This document shows, piece by piece, positions 1 to 7,626 of a DNA stretch of 24,388 nt. Origin of the DNA: Bacteroidota bacterium. Its GTDB lineage: Bacteria; Bacteroidota; Bacteroidia; Flavobacteriales; Weeksellaceae. Numbering within the stretch: the stretch's first letter is position 1; each line of letters starts with the position of its first letter. The DNA lies in contig JAEZYN010000033.1 in the NCBI GenBank assembly GCA_023419095.1, forward strand, positions 1 through 24,388, read 5' to 3'. The position numbers and the translations under genes were made by a program. Below the pieces are notes generated by a model. That model saw nothing but the letters and a program-made list of their open reading frames with translations, was not told where the DNA came from and made no database searches.

Positions 1-335
1 TTGCGGTCTTCTGCGCTCGGGTTTAGATTTCCGCTCGGGTGATTGTGGCAGATGATAAAACCGGTAGCAAGGCAATTAAGCGCCGGAACCAAAACCAGCC
101 GCACATCTACAACGGAGGACGAAATCCCGCCTTGCGAAATTTTGCGCCATCCGATAGGTGCGTTTTTTTGGTTTAGGTAGATGCAGAACACAGATTCAAA
201 CATCCCGATTTCGTCAGCAAATAAAGTTCTGAAAAGTTCTGCAGCATCGTACGAAGCTGTCACCGTTTTATATTGCACTGGGTGTTCCTCGGTTTTGGAA
301 AGCGTGAGTTTTATTTCTTGTAAATAGGTGGTCAT
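1..335 (-). CDS. radC: RadC/JAB-domain protein, 3' end outside the window
   Basis: The minus-strand frame starting at 335 is open to the window edge (111 codons). It carries the complete JAMM metal-binding signature of the RadC/MPN family: a HNHPSG stretch near residues 98-103, followed by the spaced Ser and Asp of H-x-H-x(7)-S-x(2)-D. The segment before it (GGISSSVVDVR) is also typical of RadC. The N-terminal helix-hairpin-helix part of chromosomal RadC is absent, so this is the short form usual on phages, plasmids and conjugative elements of Bacteroidota. The exact biochemical role of RadC is unsettled; the fold predicts a metal-dependent hydrolase. It starts 11 bases after the stop of the preceding small gene, so the two are probably co-transcribed. 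The C-terminus lies beyond base 1. Confidence 0.88.
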   Translation of the reverse strand, partial: MTTYLQEIKLTLSKTEEHPVQYKTVTASYDAAELFRTLFADEIGMFESVFCIYLNQKNAPIGWRKISQGGISSSVVDVRLVLVPALNCLATGFIICHNHPSGNLNPSAEDR

Positions 336-346
336 AGGTATAATAT

Positions 347-559
347 TTAAAATTCGTAATCTGCAAAATCGCTTTCCTCGTGTGAGTTCCAAAAAATAAA
401 CTGCTCAGCTATATACTGCGCGCGGTTCGGGTGGTTCTCGCTCTGCTTTTTAAAATATCGGTAATCTTCAAAATTGAAAAGTTTAGAAAAACCTTTCTCC
501 GCTAAAATCTGATAAACTGCATCAGATAAATTTTGTACTTTTGTGGCTGTTGCTGTCAT
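347..559 (-). CDS. Small hypothetical protein of the mobile cassette (70 aa)
   Basis: A short acidic protein rich in aromatic residues (FNFEDYRYF, FIFWN), with no signal peptide or membrane segment. I do not recognise the family. A start at 568 would add three residues. I prefer 559 because its context (ACCTATGAC on the minus strand) is the same as at the start of the RadC gene 11 bases downstream. Together with the 128-residue gene upstream and RadC downstream it forms a co-directional group. Nothing in the sequence defines a function; small genes of this kind are common in accessory regions of flavobacterial plasmids and conjugative elements. Confidence 0.6.
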   Translation of the reverse strand: MTATATKVQNLSDAVYQILAEKGFSKLFNFEDYRYFKKQSENHPNRAQYIAEQFIFWNSHEESDFADYEF

Positions 560-575
560 AGGTAACATTTTTAAA

Positions 576-607
576 GAGAGGCGGAAAGTTCGAGTTTCCG
601 ACCTCTC
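576..607 (-). promoter_or_regulatory. Intercistronic hairpin
   Basis: GAGAGG-CGGAAA (576-587) pairs with TTTCCG-CCTCTC (595-607) through 12 base pairs with one bulged base and a 7-base loop. It lies between the stop of the 128-residue gene (617) and the start of the 70-residue gene (559). On the minus strand only three T follow the stem, which is weak for a terminator. It could be an mRNA processing or stability element, or a partial terminator that lowers expression of the two downstream genes. On the plus strand a T-rich tail follows, but no plus-strand gene is upstream. Confidence 0.5.
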
Positions 608-616
608 ATTTTGTTT

Positions 617-1003
617 TTAGATTATAAATTTTAAAACTTCTTTTTCGGATTCTTCCAGGAGCGCAAAAATTTTGCTCTGGCTTAGGTTCAAAATCTCGGT
701 GATTACGGACGAGTTAGAAATCTCTAAACAAAGTCCGTTTGTGTTTTCAATCGTTACGGTCTCTTTCAGTCCGTCCCTTCCTACTAAATAGGCGTTCAGT
801 TCGTCGCTTTTTTCCTTTAAAAAATTGTGTTTCTCGCAAATCTTCTCAAAAATCTGAAGGTTTTTAATCCGCTTCTCGGCTGTTGTCTCAAGATTGAGCG
901 TTTTACTCTCAACTTTTGTGCTTTGCGGTGTGGCGTTCGCTTTCGGTGCTGTGGCGGGAGTTACTGTCTTCGCTCCGTTCGCCTTTTCCTGTAAATGATT
1001 CAT
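617..1003 (-). CDS. Hypothetical protein with low-complexity N-terminus (128 aa)
   Basis: Residues 1-45 are a disordered Ala/Thr/Lys/Pro-rich stretch. Residues 45-128 look folded and mostly helical (EKRIKNLQIFEKICEKHNFL, then a C-terminal helix rich in Leu and Glu). There is no signal peptide or transmembrane segment, and I do not recognise the family. It is the first gene of a minus-strand group with the 70-residue gene and RadC. The promoter-like TATCTTTA and an adjoining perfect palindrome lie just upstream (1024-1057), suggesting that a repressor controls the group. The context suggests plasmid or integrative-element cargo, not core metabolism. Confidence 0.65.
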   Translation of the reverse strand: MNHLQEKANGAKTVTPATAPKANATPQSTKVESKTLNLETTAEKRIKNLQIFEKICEKHNFLKEKSDELNAYLVGRDGLKETVTIENTNGLCLEISNSSVITEILNLSQSKIFALLEESEKEVLKFII

Positions 1004-1023
1004 TTCTAAGTTCTTAACTTACC

Positions 1024-1057
1024 TAAAGATACAATTAAAATACCGTTTTAACGGTAT
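1024..1057 (-). promoter_or_regulatory. Promoter with palindromic operator for the RadC cassette
   Basis: On the minus strand TATCTTTA (1024-1031) differs at one base from the Bacteroidota -7 box TAnnTTTG and lies 20 bases before the start at 1003. Eight bases further upstream is a perfect inverted repeat, ATACCGTT-TT-AACGGTAT (1040-1057). A palindrome in this position, between the -7 box and the expected -33 region, is where a dimeric repressor would bind. The boxes are seen directly; the operator role is inferred. Confidence 0.5.
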
Positions 1058-1312
1058 AAATTACAGATAAATGACTGAAAGTCAATAATTTAAACCCATT
1101 CTAAATAATTCAAAATTGCACCTGCGAACATTACAAAACTCGTCCGTTTTTAAAATTCATCTTGTCTAAATAACTGAAAATCAACTATAAAACCTTTTGA
1201 ATACTTTTAGGTAAAAGTATTAAGCGAAAGTCAGCCCGCCCCGCTCAATAGCGTGTTTTACGTTCGCAAATCCCGAAAATCGTCGGATATATGACGAAAT
1301 GCCCACCAATAG
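1058..1312. other. Non-coding stretch with several inverted repeats
   Basis: I see no gene here. It holds TGACT-GAA-AGTCA (1072-1084), a diverged direct copy of that motif (TAACTGAAAATCA, about 1171-1183), a perfect palindrome ATACTTTTA-GG-TAAAAGTAT (1201-1220), and GCCC(N7)GGGC at about 1300-1314. Just beyond lies TTTTCG-CGT-CGAAAA (1326-1340). Clusters of short palindromes next to mobile-element genes can be transfer origins, replication iterons or operators. The sequence alone does not choose between these. Confidence 0.45.
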
Positions 1313-1462
1313 GGCGTTTGCGGCGTTTTCGCGTCGAAAATTTCGCAAAATCCGAATAAACCTCGTGGTTGGGTCGCTACCTCAATGGAAAACGGCGGGA
1401 AGACTGCTGCTTGCGTCACAACATACACCAGTTTCGTTGGTCAAATTTGCCGAAACAACTAA
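1313..1462 (+). pseudogene. 3' stub of a lost phage gene
   Basis: The frame that ends with TAA at 1460-1462, two bases before the tape measure ATG at 1465, is open from 1313 (a stop lies at 1310-1312). From about 1361 its translation reads like a genuine protein C-terminus (GWVATSMENGGKTAACVTTY and on to ICRNN). It lies where the preceding gene of a packed tail operon should end. Upstream of about 1361 the translation loses this character and the DNA resembles the repeat-rich non-coding stretch. I infer that the body of a tail gene was replaced by the sequence on the left. I cannot name the gene. The breakpoint is approximate, probably 1340-1361. Confidence 0.4.
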
Positions 1463-1464
1463 CC

Positions 1465-4400
1465 ATGGCAAGTGCTCGGCAGATACGTGATGAGATAATG
1501 AAGATGACTATTGTAGTCAACTCAGATCCCGCACAGAAAGCGATATACGAACTTCAAAATCGAACTCAGCAACTTAACGAACGGAAGCGTGAACTTGCGA
1601 AGGAGATCGTCAACACCGAAAAACTTTTGGGCAAAGAAAGTGCTGAATATAAAGCACTCGCAAAAGAAATGATGCTCACTACCAAGGAAATCAATTCTAA
1701 CGGCAGAGAGATGGAGAGGCTGCGCGGTGAGATGAACATCACCCAGATGACCATGGCGCAACTCAAGAAGGAAGCGGCTATGCTTCGCACGAACCTCAAT
1801 AACATGGTACCGGGTAGCGAAGCGTCTAAAATGCTGCAGCAGCAGCTTGACGCTGTTAACGCTCGTATGGCCGAAGTTCGGACGGGCGCAAATCAAACAG
1901 CGTTCTCATTCCGTAACCTTGCTGAACGTTTCAATCATTATCAAGGGATTGCGCTTGCTGCTACTGCCGTACTCGTGGGCTTTGGCGTAACCGTTCAATC
2001 AATCATAGACCGTAACAATAAGATGGCCGACGCCATGAGCGGCGTGGAAAAGACAACCGGTATGGCGCGCAAGGAAGTCGATGAACTCACCCGCTCCTTC
2101 TCTGATTTCGATACCCGAACCAAGAAGATCGATCTACTGAAGATTGCGGAAGTAGGTGGCCGCCTGGGTATCGCTAAAGCCGATATCGCAGAGTTCACCA
2201 GGGAAGTAGATAAAGCCAATGTAGCACTTGGCGACGGCTTCGAAGGCGGCGTGGAGCAGGTGACGAACAGCCTGGGTAAACTGCAGGGTCTTTACAGCCA
2301 GACGCGCGATCTTCCTATTGCAACTGCGATCAATCAGATCGGTTCTGCCATTAATGAACTGGGCGCCGATGGTGCGGCTTCAGAAGCTAACATCGCAGAT
2401 TTCGCTTTACGCCTTGGTTCTTTGCCCGAACGGCTTAAGCCAACCATTTCAGAAACCCTGGCATTAGGTGCGGCCTTCGAGGAAAGCGGGATCATGGCCG
2501 AGCGTTCAGCAACTGCCTATGCATCATTCATCAGGTCTGCTGCCAAAGATGCAGGCAAGTTCGCGGAAGTGATGAAGATTTCGAAAAAAGAGGTCGAGGA
2601 CATGATGAACACAGATCCCCTTGAATTCTTCCTGAAGTTTGCTGAAGGTGCAAAAGGTCTTGACACTACTGAACTTGCCAAGATGCTGGACTATCTGAAG
2701 CTGAATGATCAGTATGTGATTTCAACTCTGGGGGCCGCTTCGGAAAATGCTGACCGTTTTCGTAAGTCAATCGAACTGTCAAACAGGTCGCTAGCGGAAG
2801 GGACGTCGTTGCAGAATGAGTTTAATAAAGTAAACAACAATGCAGCGGCTATCTACGAGAAAGTACAGCGTAAGATGGCTGAACTCTTAACCAGCAAGGG
2901 AATCGCAGATTTTATCAATGGTACCGTGACGGCGTTCGGGAAATTTTTAGGTGTTGTAGAAGACGCTGATGGCTACATTAGCGGATTCCGCAGCGGATTG
3001 GTTTTTCTTACCAAAATCATTGCGCTTTTAATTGCTACCACTATTTCATATAATCTGGTTACGGGTGTATATAATGGACTTCTGACGACTTCAATCCAGC
3101 GCGTGCTGGGACTAACTATTGTCGAAAAAGGACGAAACGCCACCATGGTTGTAGGTAATGCCCTGCAAACGGTTTATCGTGCCGGTCTGTGGCTGTTGGC
3201 TGCTGGATATTCACTGCTTACAGGAAACGTGGCCGGGGCGACCTTTGCCATGCGCGGATTTACTGCCGCCATTGCGGCGAATCCCCTAGGCGCAATTCTC
3301 GTTTTAATCACTACGGTGGCGAGTGCATATTTGTTACTTTCCCAAAATACCAAACAGGCTGAAACAAGTCAGCAGGCGCTTAATCGTGTAATGAAGGAAG
3401 GCCGCGATAATGCGGCACAGGAAATTGCCCAGCTGGAGGTACTATATAAAACAGCTACCAATGTGAAACTTTCGACTGAGGAAAGATTAAAGGCTGTTCA
3501 GAAATTGAAGGCTGAGTTCCCTGGCTATTTTGGACAGATTAATGATGAAATCATTATGAACGGTAAAGCTGCAACCAGTTACCACCAATTGCGCGAGGCT
3601 ATTATCGCCAGTGCAAGGGCAGAAGCTGGGAGAGCAGAGCTTGTAAAACGTGAAGGCGAAAGGTTTAAGGAATCTGATTCGTGGAAGGAAAAGTATGCTT
3701 TTGAAGTCCGGGAACTTGCGCGCTTGCGAAAAAGTTTGCAGGACATGGAGCGGACCGGCAATATCACCGGAAACCGCCGTCTGGAAATGTTGACGCGGAT
3801 CGAGGGCAAAGAACGGGTTTTAAAGCAGCTGGAGATTGACAGGTTTAACTGGAACAAAAAAAACCAGCAAAACGACTCATCAATCATTAAAGCGATAAGC
3901 GCAAATGATGAACGTGCAGTTGGACTTAAAACTGACGAAACGGAACCAGCCACGACATCTACTTACCAGACACCGGCAGAAAAAGAAAAATCTAAAAAGT
4001 CAGCCGAGGCGGAAGCACGCAGGAAGCAGCGCGAAAAAGAAGCTTATGACCGCATGATCGCGGACTGGAAAGCCAAAGGCGAATCAGCTGCCGAAATTGC
4101 ACGCCAGATACAACTCGATATTGAAGACGCTAAAATCGAAGCCATGGAAGAGGGCTACGATAAACAGATCGATGCGCTCAACCTTCAGGAAATGCGGAAA
4201 ATGGCGGAGATCGATAAAAAGAAAATCCAGCAAAGCGACTTTGACAGACTGAATGCAGCAGCTGCAAAGGCAAAAGGCGACGACAAATATCTGTTCGAAG
4301 CTTTAAAGCAAAGCTGGCTGAAAAACAATGCCGACCTGGAAGAACTTAAACTATCAGAACAGCAGGTTTTTGACAATAAACGCCTGGAACTGCGGTATAA

Positions 4401-5769
4401 ATCCGATAAAAAGTGGCTGGACGAGCAGGAAACCGCTCATCAGACCGCGATTGGTCATCTGAAACGCCAACAGAATGAGGAGCTGGCAACCTACTCCACC
4501 ATTGCGAAACTTAAGGAAGGTCTACGTGGCCGTATGGACGAAAAAGAGCGCCGCCAGATAACGACGTGGGCAGAAGGCAAGGAGGCATTAAATAAAGTTT
4601 ACCAAAGAAGAGAACTTGAACTTCAGGTAGCGCACCTTGAAGCGATGGTAAAGCTTTATGAAGGTTTAGACCTCGGAATTCTTACGCCGGAACAGCGCGA
4701 AGCCGTGATGAAATTCATCGATGAAGCCGGTAATAAAATTGCGGAGTTTCGGGCGAAAATAAAAGGTGAAGATCAGGACGATAAAAAGGTAAAAAAACTT
4801 AGCCAAAAAGGCTCCAATGATGTACTTGGGATGTCGGTTGAGGACTGGGATACAATGTTCACCAACATTCAGAACGGCACCGATATGCTTGGAACCATGG
4901 TTGCTGCTGTTGGGGCTCTTCATAACGCTTTTGGCACTTACTATCAGTTTGTAGAAGCCAACGAAAAACGCCAGCTTCAGCAGTACGAGGCATCGACAAA
5001 CCGCAAGAAAAACGCGTACAAAAGACAGTTGTTGGAAGGTTATATCAACCAGGAAACGTATAAGGAACTTACTATTAAAGCCGATCGTGATCTGGAAAAG
5101 AAAAAGCAGGAAATCGCGGTTCGGCAAGCTAAACGCGAAAAGCAGATGGCAATAGCATCCACGCTGATAAATACTGCACAGGCTATCATGGGTATTTGGG
5201 CCCAGTTTCCGAAATTCGACTTCGGCGCGACCGCTGCCATCATGTCTGGTGTGGTAGGTGCTTTAGGCGCATTGCAGGTTGCTACGATCATGTCTCAACC
5301 ATTACCCACCGCCGAAGGTTTTGAAGACGGTTTCGGGATGGAATATCCGATTAACCGTGCGCAGGATGGCAAACGCTTCAATGTGCGTCGCCGTCGCTTG
5401 GGTTCCGGTCTTGTAGACCGTCCGACGCACTTTATCGCGGGCGAAAACAACCGTGTGGAAATGGTGATCGATAATCCAACCTGGACGAGCTACTCACCGC
5501 AACTGAAATCCGCAATATATTCCGCAAATGCCCGCGCTAAAGGCTTCGAAACAGGTTTTAATACCAATTCGAGTGCGACAGCAGCAGCTTCCGGGGATGA
5601 CGAGATCATGATTAAAATGATGGCACTGCTCGATCGGAATTCTCGTGTACTTGAAAGAATCGAAGAAACAGGAATCACGGCTGTAATCGGTAAAACCGCC
5701 CGAAACGGAAAAGAAATCGACGAGATGCGCCAGGAATATTTGGACCTTAAAAACAAAAATAAACATTAA
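1465..5769 (+). CDS. Phage tail tape measure protein
   Basis: A 1434-residue protein. It sets tail length and travels with the DNA-injection channel in siphovirus-like tails. Layout: an N-terminal charged coiled coil (to about residue 140), a conserved tape-measure core with Gly/Ala-rich helices (about 150-500), a strongly hydrophobic block of several potential membrane segments (about 530-630), a long Lys/Glu/Gln coiled-coil rod (about 650-1200), a second hydrophobic Ala/Gly-rich stretch (IMSGVVGALGALQVATIMSQ), and a C-terminal GLVDRPTHFIAGEN motif resembling the FxxGExGxE ending of tape measure proteins. I chose ATG 1465 over the in-frame ATG at 1369 because the residues between look like chance translation and overlap the stub in another frame. 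The next gene starts three bases after the stop. Large size fits the family. Confidence 0.9.
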   Translation: MASARQIRDEIMKMTIVVNSDPAQKAIYELQNRTQQLNERKRELAKEIVNTEKLLGKESAEYKALAKEMMLTTKEINSNGREMERLRGEMNITQMTMAQLKKEAAMLRTNLNNMVPGSEASKMLQQQLDAVNARMAEVRTGANQTAFSFRNLAERFNHYQGIALAATAVLVGFGVTVQSIIDRNNKMADAMSGVEKTTGMARKEVDELTRSFSDFDTRTKKIDLLKIAEVGGRLGIAKADIAEFTREVDKANVALGDGFEGGVEQVTNSLGKLQGLYSQTRDLPIATAINQIGSAINELGADGAASEANIADFALRLGSLPERLKPTISETLALGAAFEESGIMAERSATAYASFIRSAAKDAGKFAEVMKISKKEVEDMMNTDPLEFFLKFAEGAKGLDTTELAKMLDYLKLNDQYVISTLGAASENADRFRKSIELSNRSLAEGTSLQNEFNKVNNNAAAIYEKVQRKMAELLTSKGIADFINGTVTAFGKFLGVVEDADGYISGFRSGLVFLTKIIALLIATTISYNLVTGVYNGLLTTSIQRVLGLTIVEKGRNATMVVGNALQTVYRAGLWLLAAGYSLLTGNVAGATFAMRGFTAAIAANPLGAILVLITTVASAYLLLSQNTKQAETSQQALNRVMKEGRDNAAQEIAQLEVLYKTATNVKLSTEERLKAVQKLKAEFPGYFGQINDEIIMNGKAATSYHQLREAIIASARAEAGRAELVKREGERFKESDSWKEKYAFEVRELARLRKSLQDMERTGNITGNRRLEMLTRIEGKERVLKQLEIDRFNWNKKNQQNDSSIIKAISANDERAVGLKTDETEPATTSTYQTPAEKEKSKKSAEAEARRKQREKEAYDRMIADWKAKGESAAEIARQIQLDIEDAKIEAMEEGYDKQIDALNLQEMRKMAEIDKKKIQQSDFDRLNAAAAKAKGDDKYLFEALKQSWLKNNADLEELKLSEQQVFDNKRLELRYKSDKKWLDEQETAHQTAIGHLKRQQNEELATYSTIAKLKEGLRGRMDEKERRQITTWAEGKEALNKVYQRRELELQVAHLEAMVKLYEGLDLGILTPEQREAVMKFIDEAGNKIAEFRAKIKGEDQDDKKVKKLSQKGSNDVLGMSVEDWDTMFTNIQNGTDMLGTMVAAVGALHNAFGTYYQFVEANEKRQLQQYEASTNRKKNAYKRQLLEGYINQETYKELTIKADRDLEKKKQEIAVRQAKREKQMAIASTLINTAQAIMGIWAQFPKFDFGATAAIMSGVVGALGALQVATIMSQPLPTAEGFEDGFGMEYPINRAQDGKRFNVRRRRLGSGLVDRPTHFIAGENNRVEMVIDNPTWTSYSPQLKSAIYSANARAKGFETGFNTNSSATAAASGDDEIMIKMMALLDRNSRVLERIEETGITAVIGKTARNGKEIDEMRQEYLDLKNKNKH

Positions 5770-5772
5770 GCC

Positions 5773-7626
5773 ATGCCAGCAATCAGCAAATTAGTACCAA
5801 CAGTTCAGAATATTACCTGGGACCGCGTGAGCGCGCTGCCTACCCTTTCAGATTTCATTGTGACAATTATTGAAGATCAGGTGGTATTGTACGCACAATA
5901 TTACTTTTCTTTCGAAGGTACTGGTATAAGGTGGCTGTACTCACCAGGAAACGAAGATTCATCTTTTATTATGTACACCGATCCGTTGGTGGAATTGCCG
6001 GTCGCGGTGAAGAATTTCAATCTTTTGCCAAACGGAATTTACAAAGCGTACGTTTACATCGAACTTTCCAACGCAGAAGAATATGTACGCACGCTTACCG
6101 GAACGGTGAATCTTACCCTTGGCGGCGTAGCACCGGGAACAATCGCCACTGATAAAAACCCATATAACCTTGTTTACAACCGCTCCACCGATGAACTTAC
6201 CGGGGATTTGGCAGTGGGAATTGTAAACAATACCGACAACCTGCCTTTAAAGTTCTGGCAAAACGGTAACATCTTCGCTGCTGCCGAAAACTTCACCACC
6301 GGATTTAATTTAGCAGAAAATCCTGCTGTTCCGATGGCAACAAACCCAGCGTTGCCCGAAACCGGTTCCGTTTCAGTTCCTGCCAAGATTCTGAAACAAA
6401 CAGGCGAATTCGTCGCGGGTTTCAGCATTAATCTGGTGATCGTGGACGGCGGTATCGAAGTGCAGCCGCAAAACCTGGCTTTTGAAGTCTTTAAAGGCAG
6501 TCCCGAAAAATCTGCGGTGCTGACGGTAACCAATCCGCTCGGCGTTGATTTCGAAATCACAGCGTATCCCGATTGGCTGGCTTTTGATGATCTTGACGGA
6601 AACGCCTCCCAAACCATCACGGCAACTACTTCCACTGACACCACGGCGGTTGGTTCGTACGCAGGCGTAATCAGATTTGAGTTTAACAGTGATTTTATCG
6701 AGATCCCGGTGGCGCTCGAGCTTAAAAGTTTCATTGTCATCGATGAAACGAAAGAATTCTGCCTTGATCTGCCGCCTGTGAAGGTCTTTCGCAAATCTGA
6801 AGAAGCAAAATTCGTCCGCATTACCCTGACCGCTACTTATAAAGTGCTGGGCTTTGCTTCAACCTTTGAGAAGGTTTATCAGATCCCGTATTTCCTCGAT
6901 GTGGCCAACTTTCAGTTGGGTGAAAAACTGCACCGCCATTTTCCGCGTGCAAAGCAGCACTTTTTCGGTGAAACATCTTTGATTTTCATGGAAAATATCA
7001 TTGCTTCAATTAAGGTCGAGGAACTGAACGCGGCATTGGAAGTTCTGTTCACCGAATCGGTGTCGGACATCAAACTTTTTCCGGGCAAAAAACCTGCGGC
7101 TTATCCGCTGCTTTCGAATTTTCTGCACCGCAAGAAAAACGAGGATGCCCTTATTTTTACTTCAATTGTGGACGGTGAAACCGTTCAGTTTGAACAAACT
7201 GCGGAAACTGACCTTCAGAATCCATTAATTGTCAACAGTACGGAGATTCATTTTTATGATTTTCCGAAAACGTTTGCGCAGGTTCATGTCCAATGGGAAA
7301 ATCAGAACCTTTCGCCCGAATGGTTCACATTTACCGGAGATTACAAGATAACGCCGGACTATAATCATATTTATGCGCGGAATATCTTCAATGCACAGAA
7401 CGAAAAGTATGATTTCACGAAGGTGAAAACACTGACGGTCGATACCGGAATGATGCTGGCTTACGAACGCGAACTGATTTCGGAAATGATTGAAAGCAGA
7501 CTGACTTTCATAAAAATCGAAGGTAAAATCTACCGCTGTTTCAATATCACCAAGAAAAACGTGGAACTCGATTCCACTGAAGAACTCATCGCGCGGGATC
7601 TGGAATATATAATTGTAGAACAATAA
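5773..7626 (+). CDS. Phage tail structural protein with BACON-like domain
   Basis: A 617-residue, mostly beta-strand protein without signal peptide or membrane segment. An immunoglobulin-like fold is likely at residues 25-120. Residues 228-320 resemble a BACON module: alternating hydrophobic strands, a central PDWL motif, then GSYAGVIRFE. The remaining 300 residues are not recognisable to me. The position directly after the tape measure gene is where distal tail and baseplate hub proteins are encoded, so a distal tail or adhesion role is likely. BACON-type modules are associated with glycan or mucin binding in Bacteroidota and their phages, which would suit a surface-recognition part. It shares one base with the next gene (TAATG), so translation is probably coupled. 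Function is inferred from position and fold only. Confidence 0.65.
   Translation: MPAISKLVPTVQNITWDRVSALPTLSDFIVTIIEDQVVLYAQYYFSFEGTGIRWLYSPGNEDSSFIMYTDPLVELPVAVKNFNLLPNGIYKAYVYIELSNAEEYVRTLTGTVNLTLGGVAPGTIATDKNPYNLVYNRSTDELTGDLAVGIVNNTDNLPLKFWQNGNIFAAAENFTTGFNLAENPAVPMATNPALPETGSVSVPAKILKQTGEFVAGFSINLVIVDGGIEVQPQNLAFEVFKGSPEKSAVLTVTNPLGVDFEITAYPDWLAFDDLDGNASQTITATTSTDTTAVGSYAGVIRFEFNSDFIEIPVALELKSFIVIDETKEFCLDLPPVKVFRKSEEAKFVRITLTATYKVLGFASTFEKVYQIPYFLDVANFQLGEKLHRHFPRAKQHFFGETSLIFMENIIASIKVEELNAALEVLFTESVSDIKLFPGKKPAAYPLLSNFLHRKKNEDALIFTSIVDGETVQFEQTAETDLQNPLIVNSTEIHFYDFPKTFAQVHVQWENQNLSPEWFTFTGDYKITPDYNHIYARNIFNAQNEKYDFTKVKTLTVDTGMMLAYERELISEMIESRLTFIKIEGKIYRCFNITKKNVELDSTEELIARDLEYIIVEQ

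Noticed and set aside
1369..1464. Upstream ATG of the tape measure frame
   Set aside because: The 32 added residues show no resemblance to a tape measure N-terminus and run through the stub that is coding in another frame; ATG 1465 has proper spacing to the stub's stop.
1299..1490. 63-codon open frame starting MPTNRAFAAF
   Set aside because: It overlaps the tape measure start and the phage stub in another frame; a different frame ends exactly before the tape measure ATG and fits the operon packing better.
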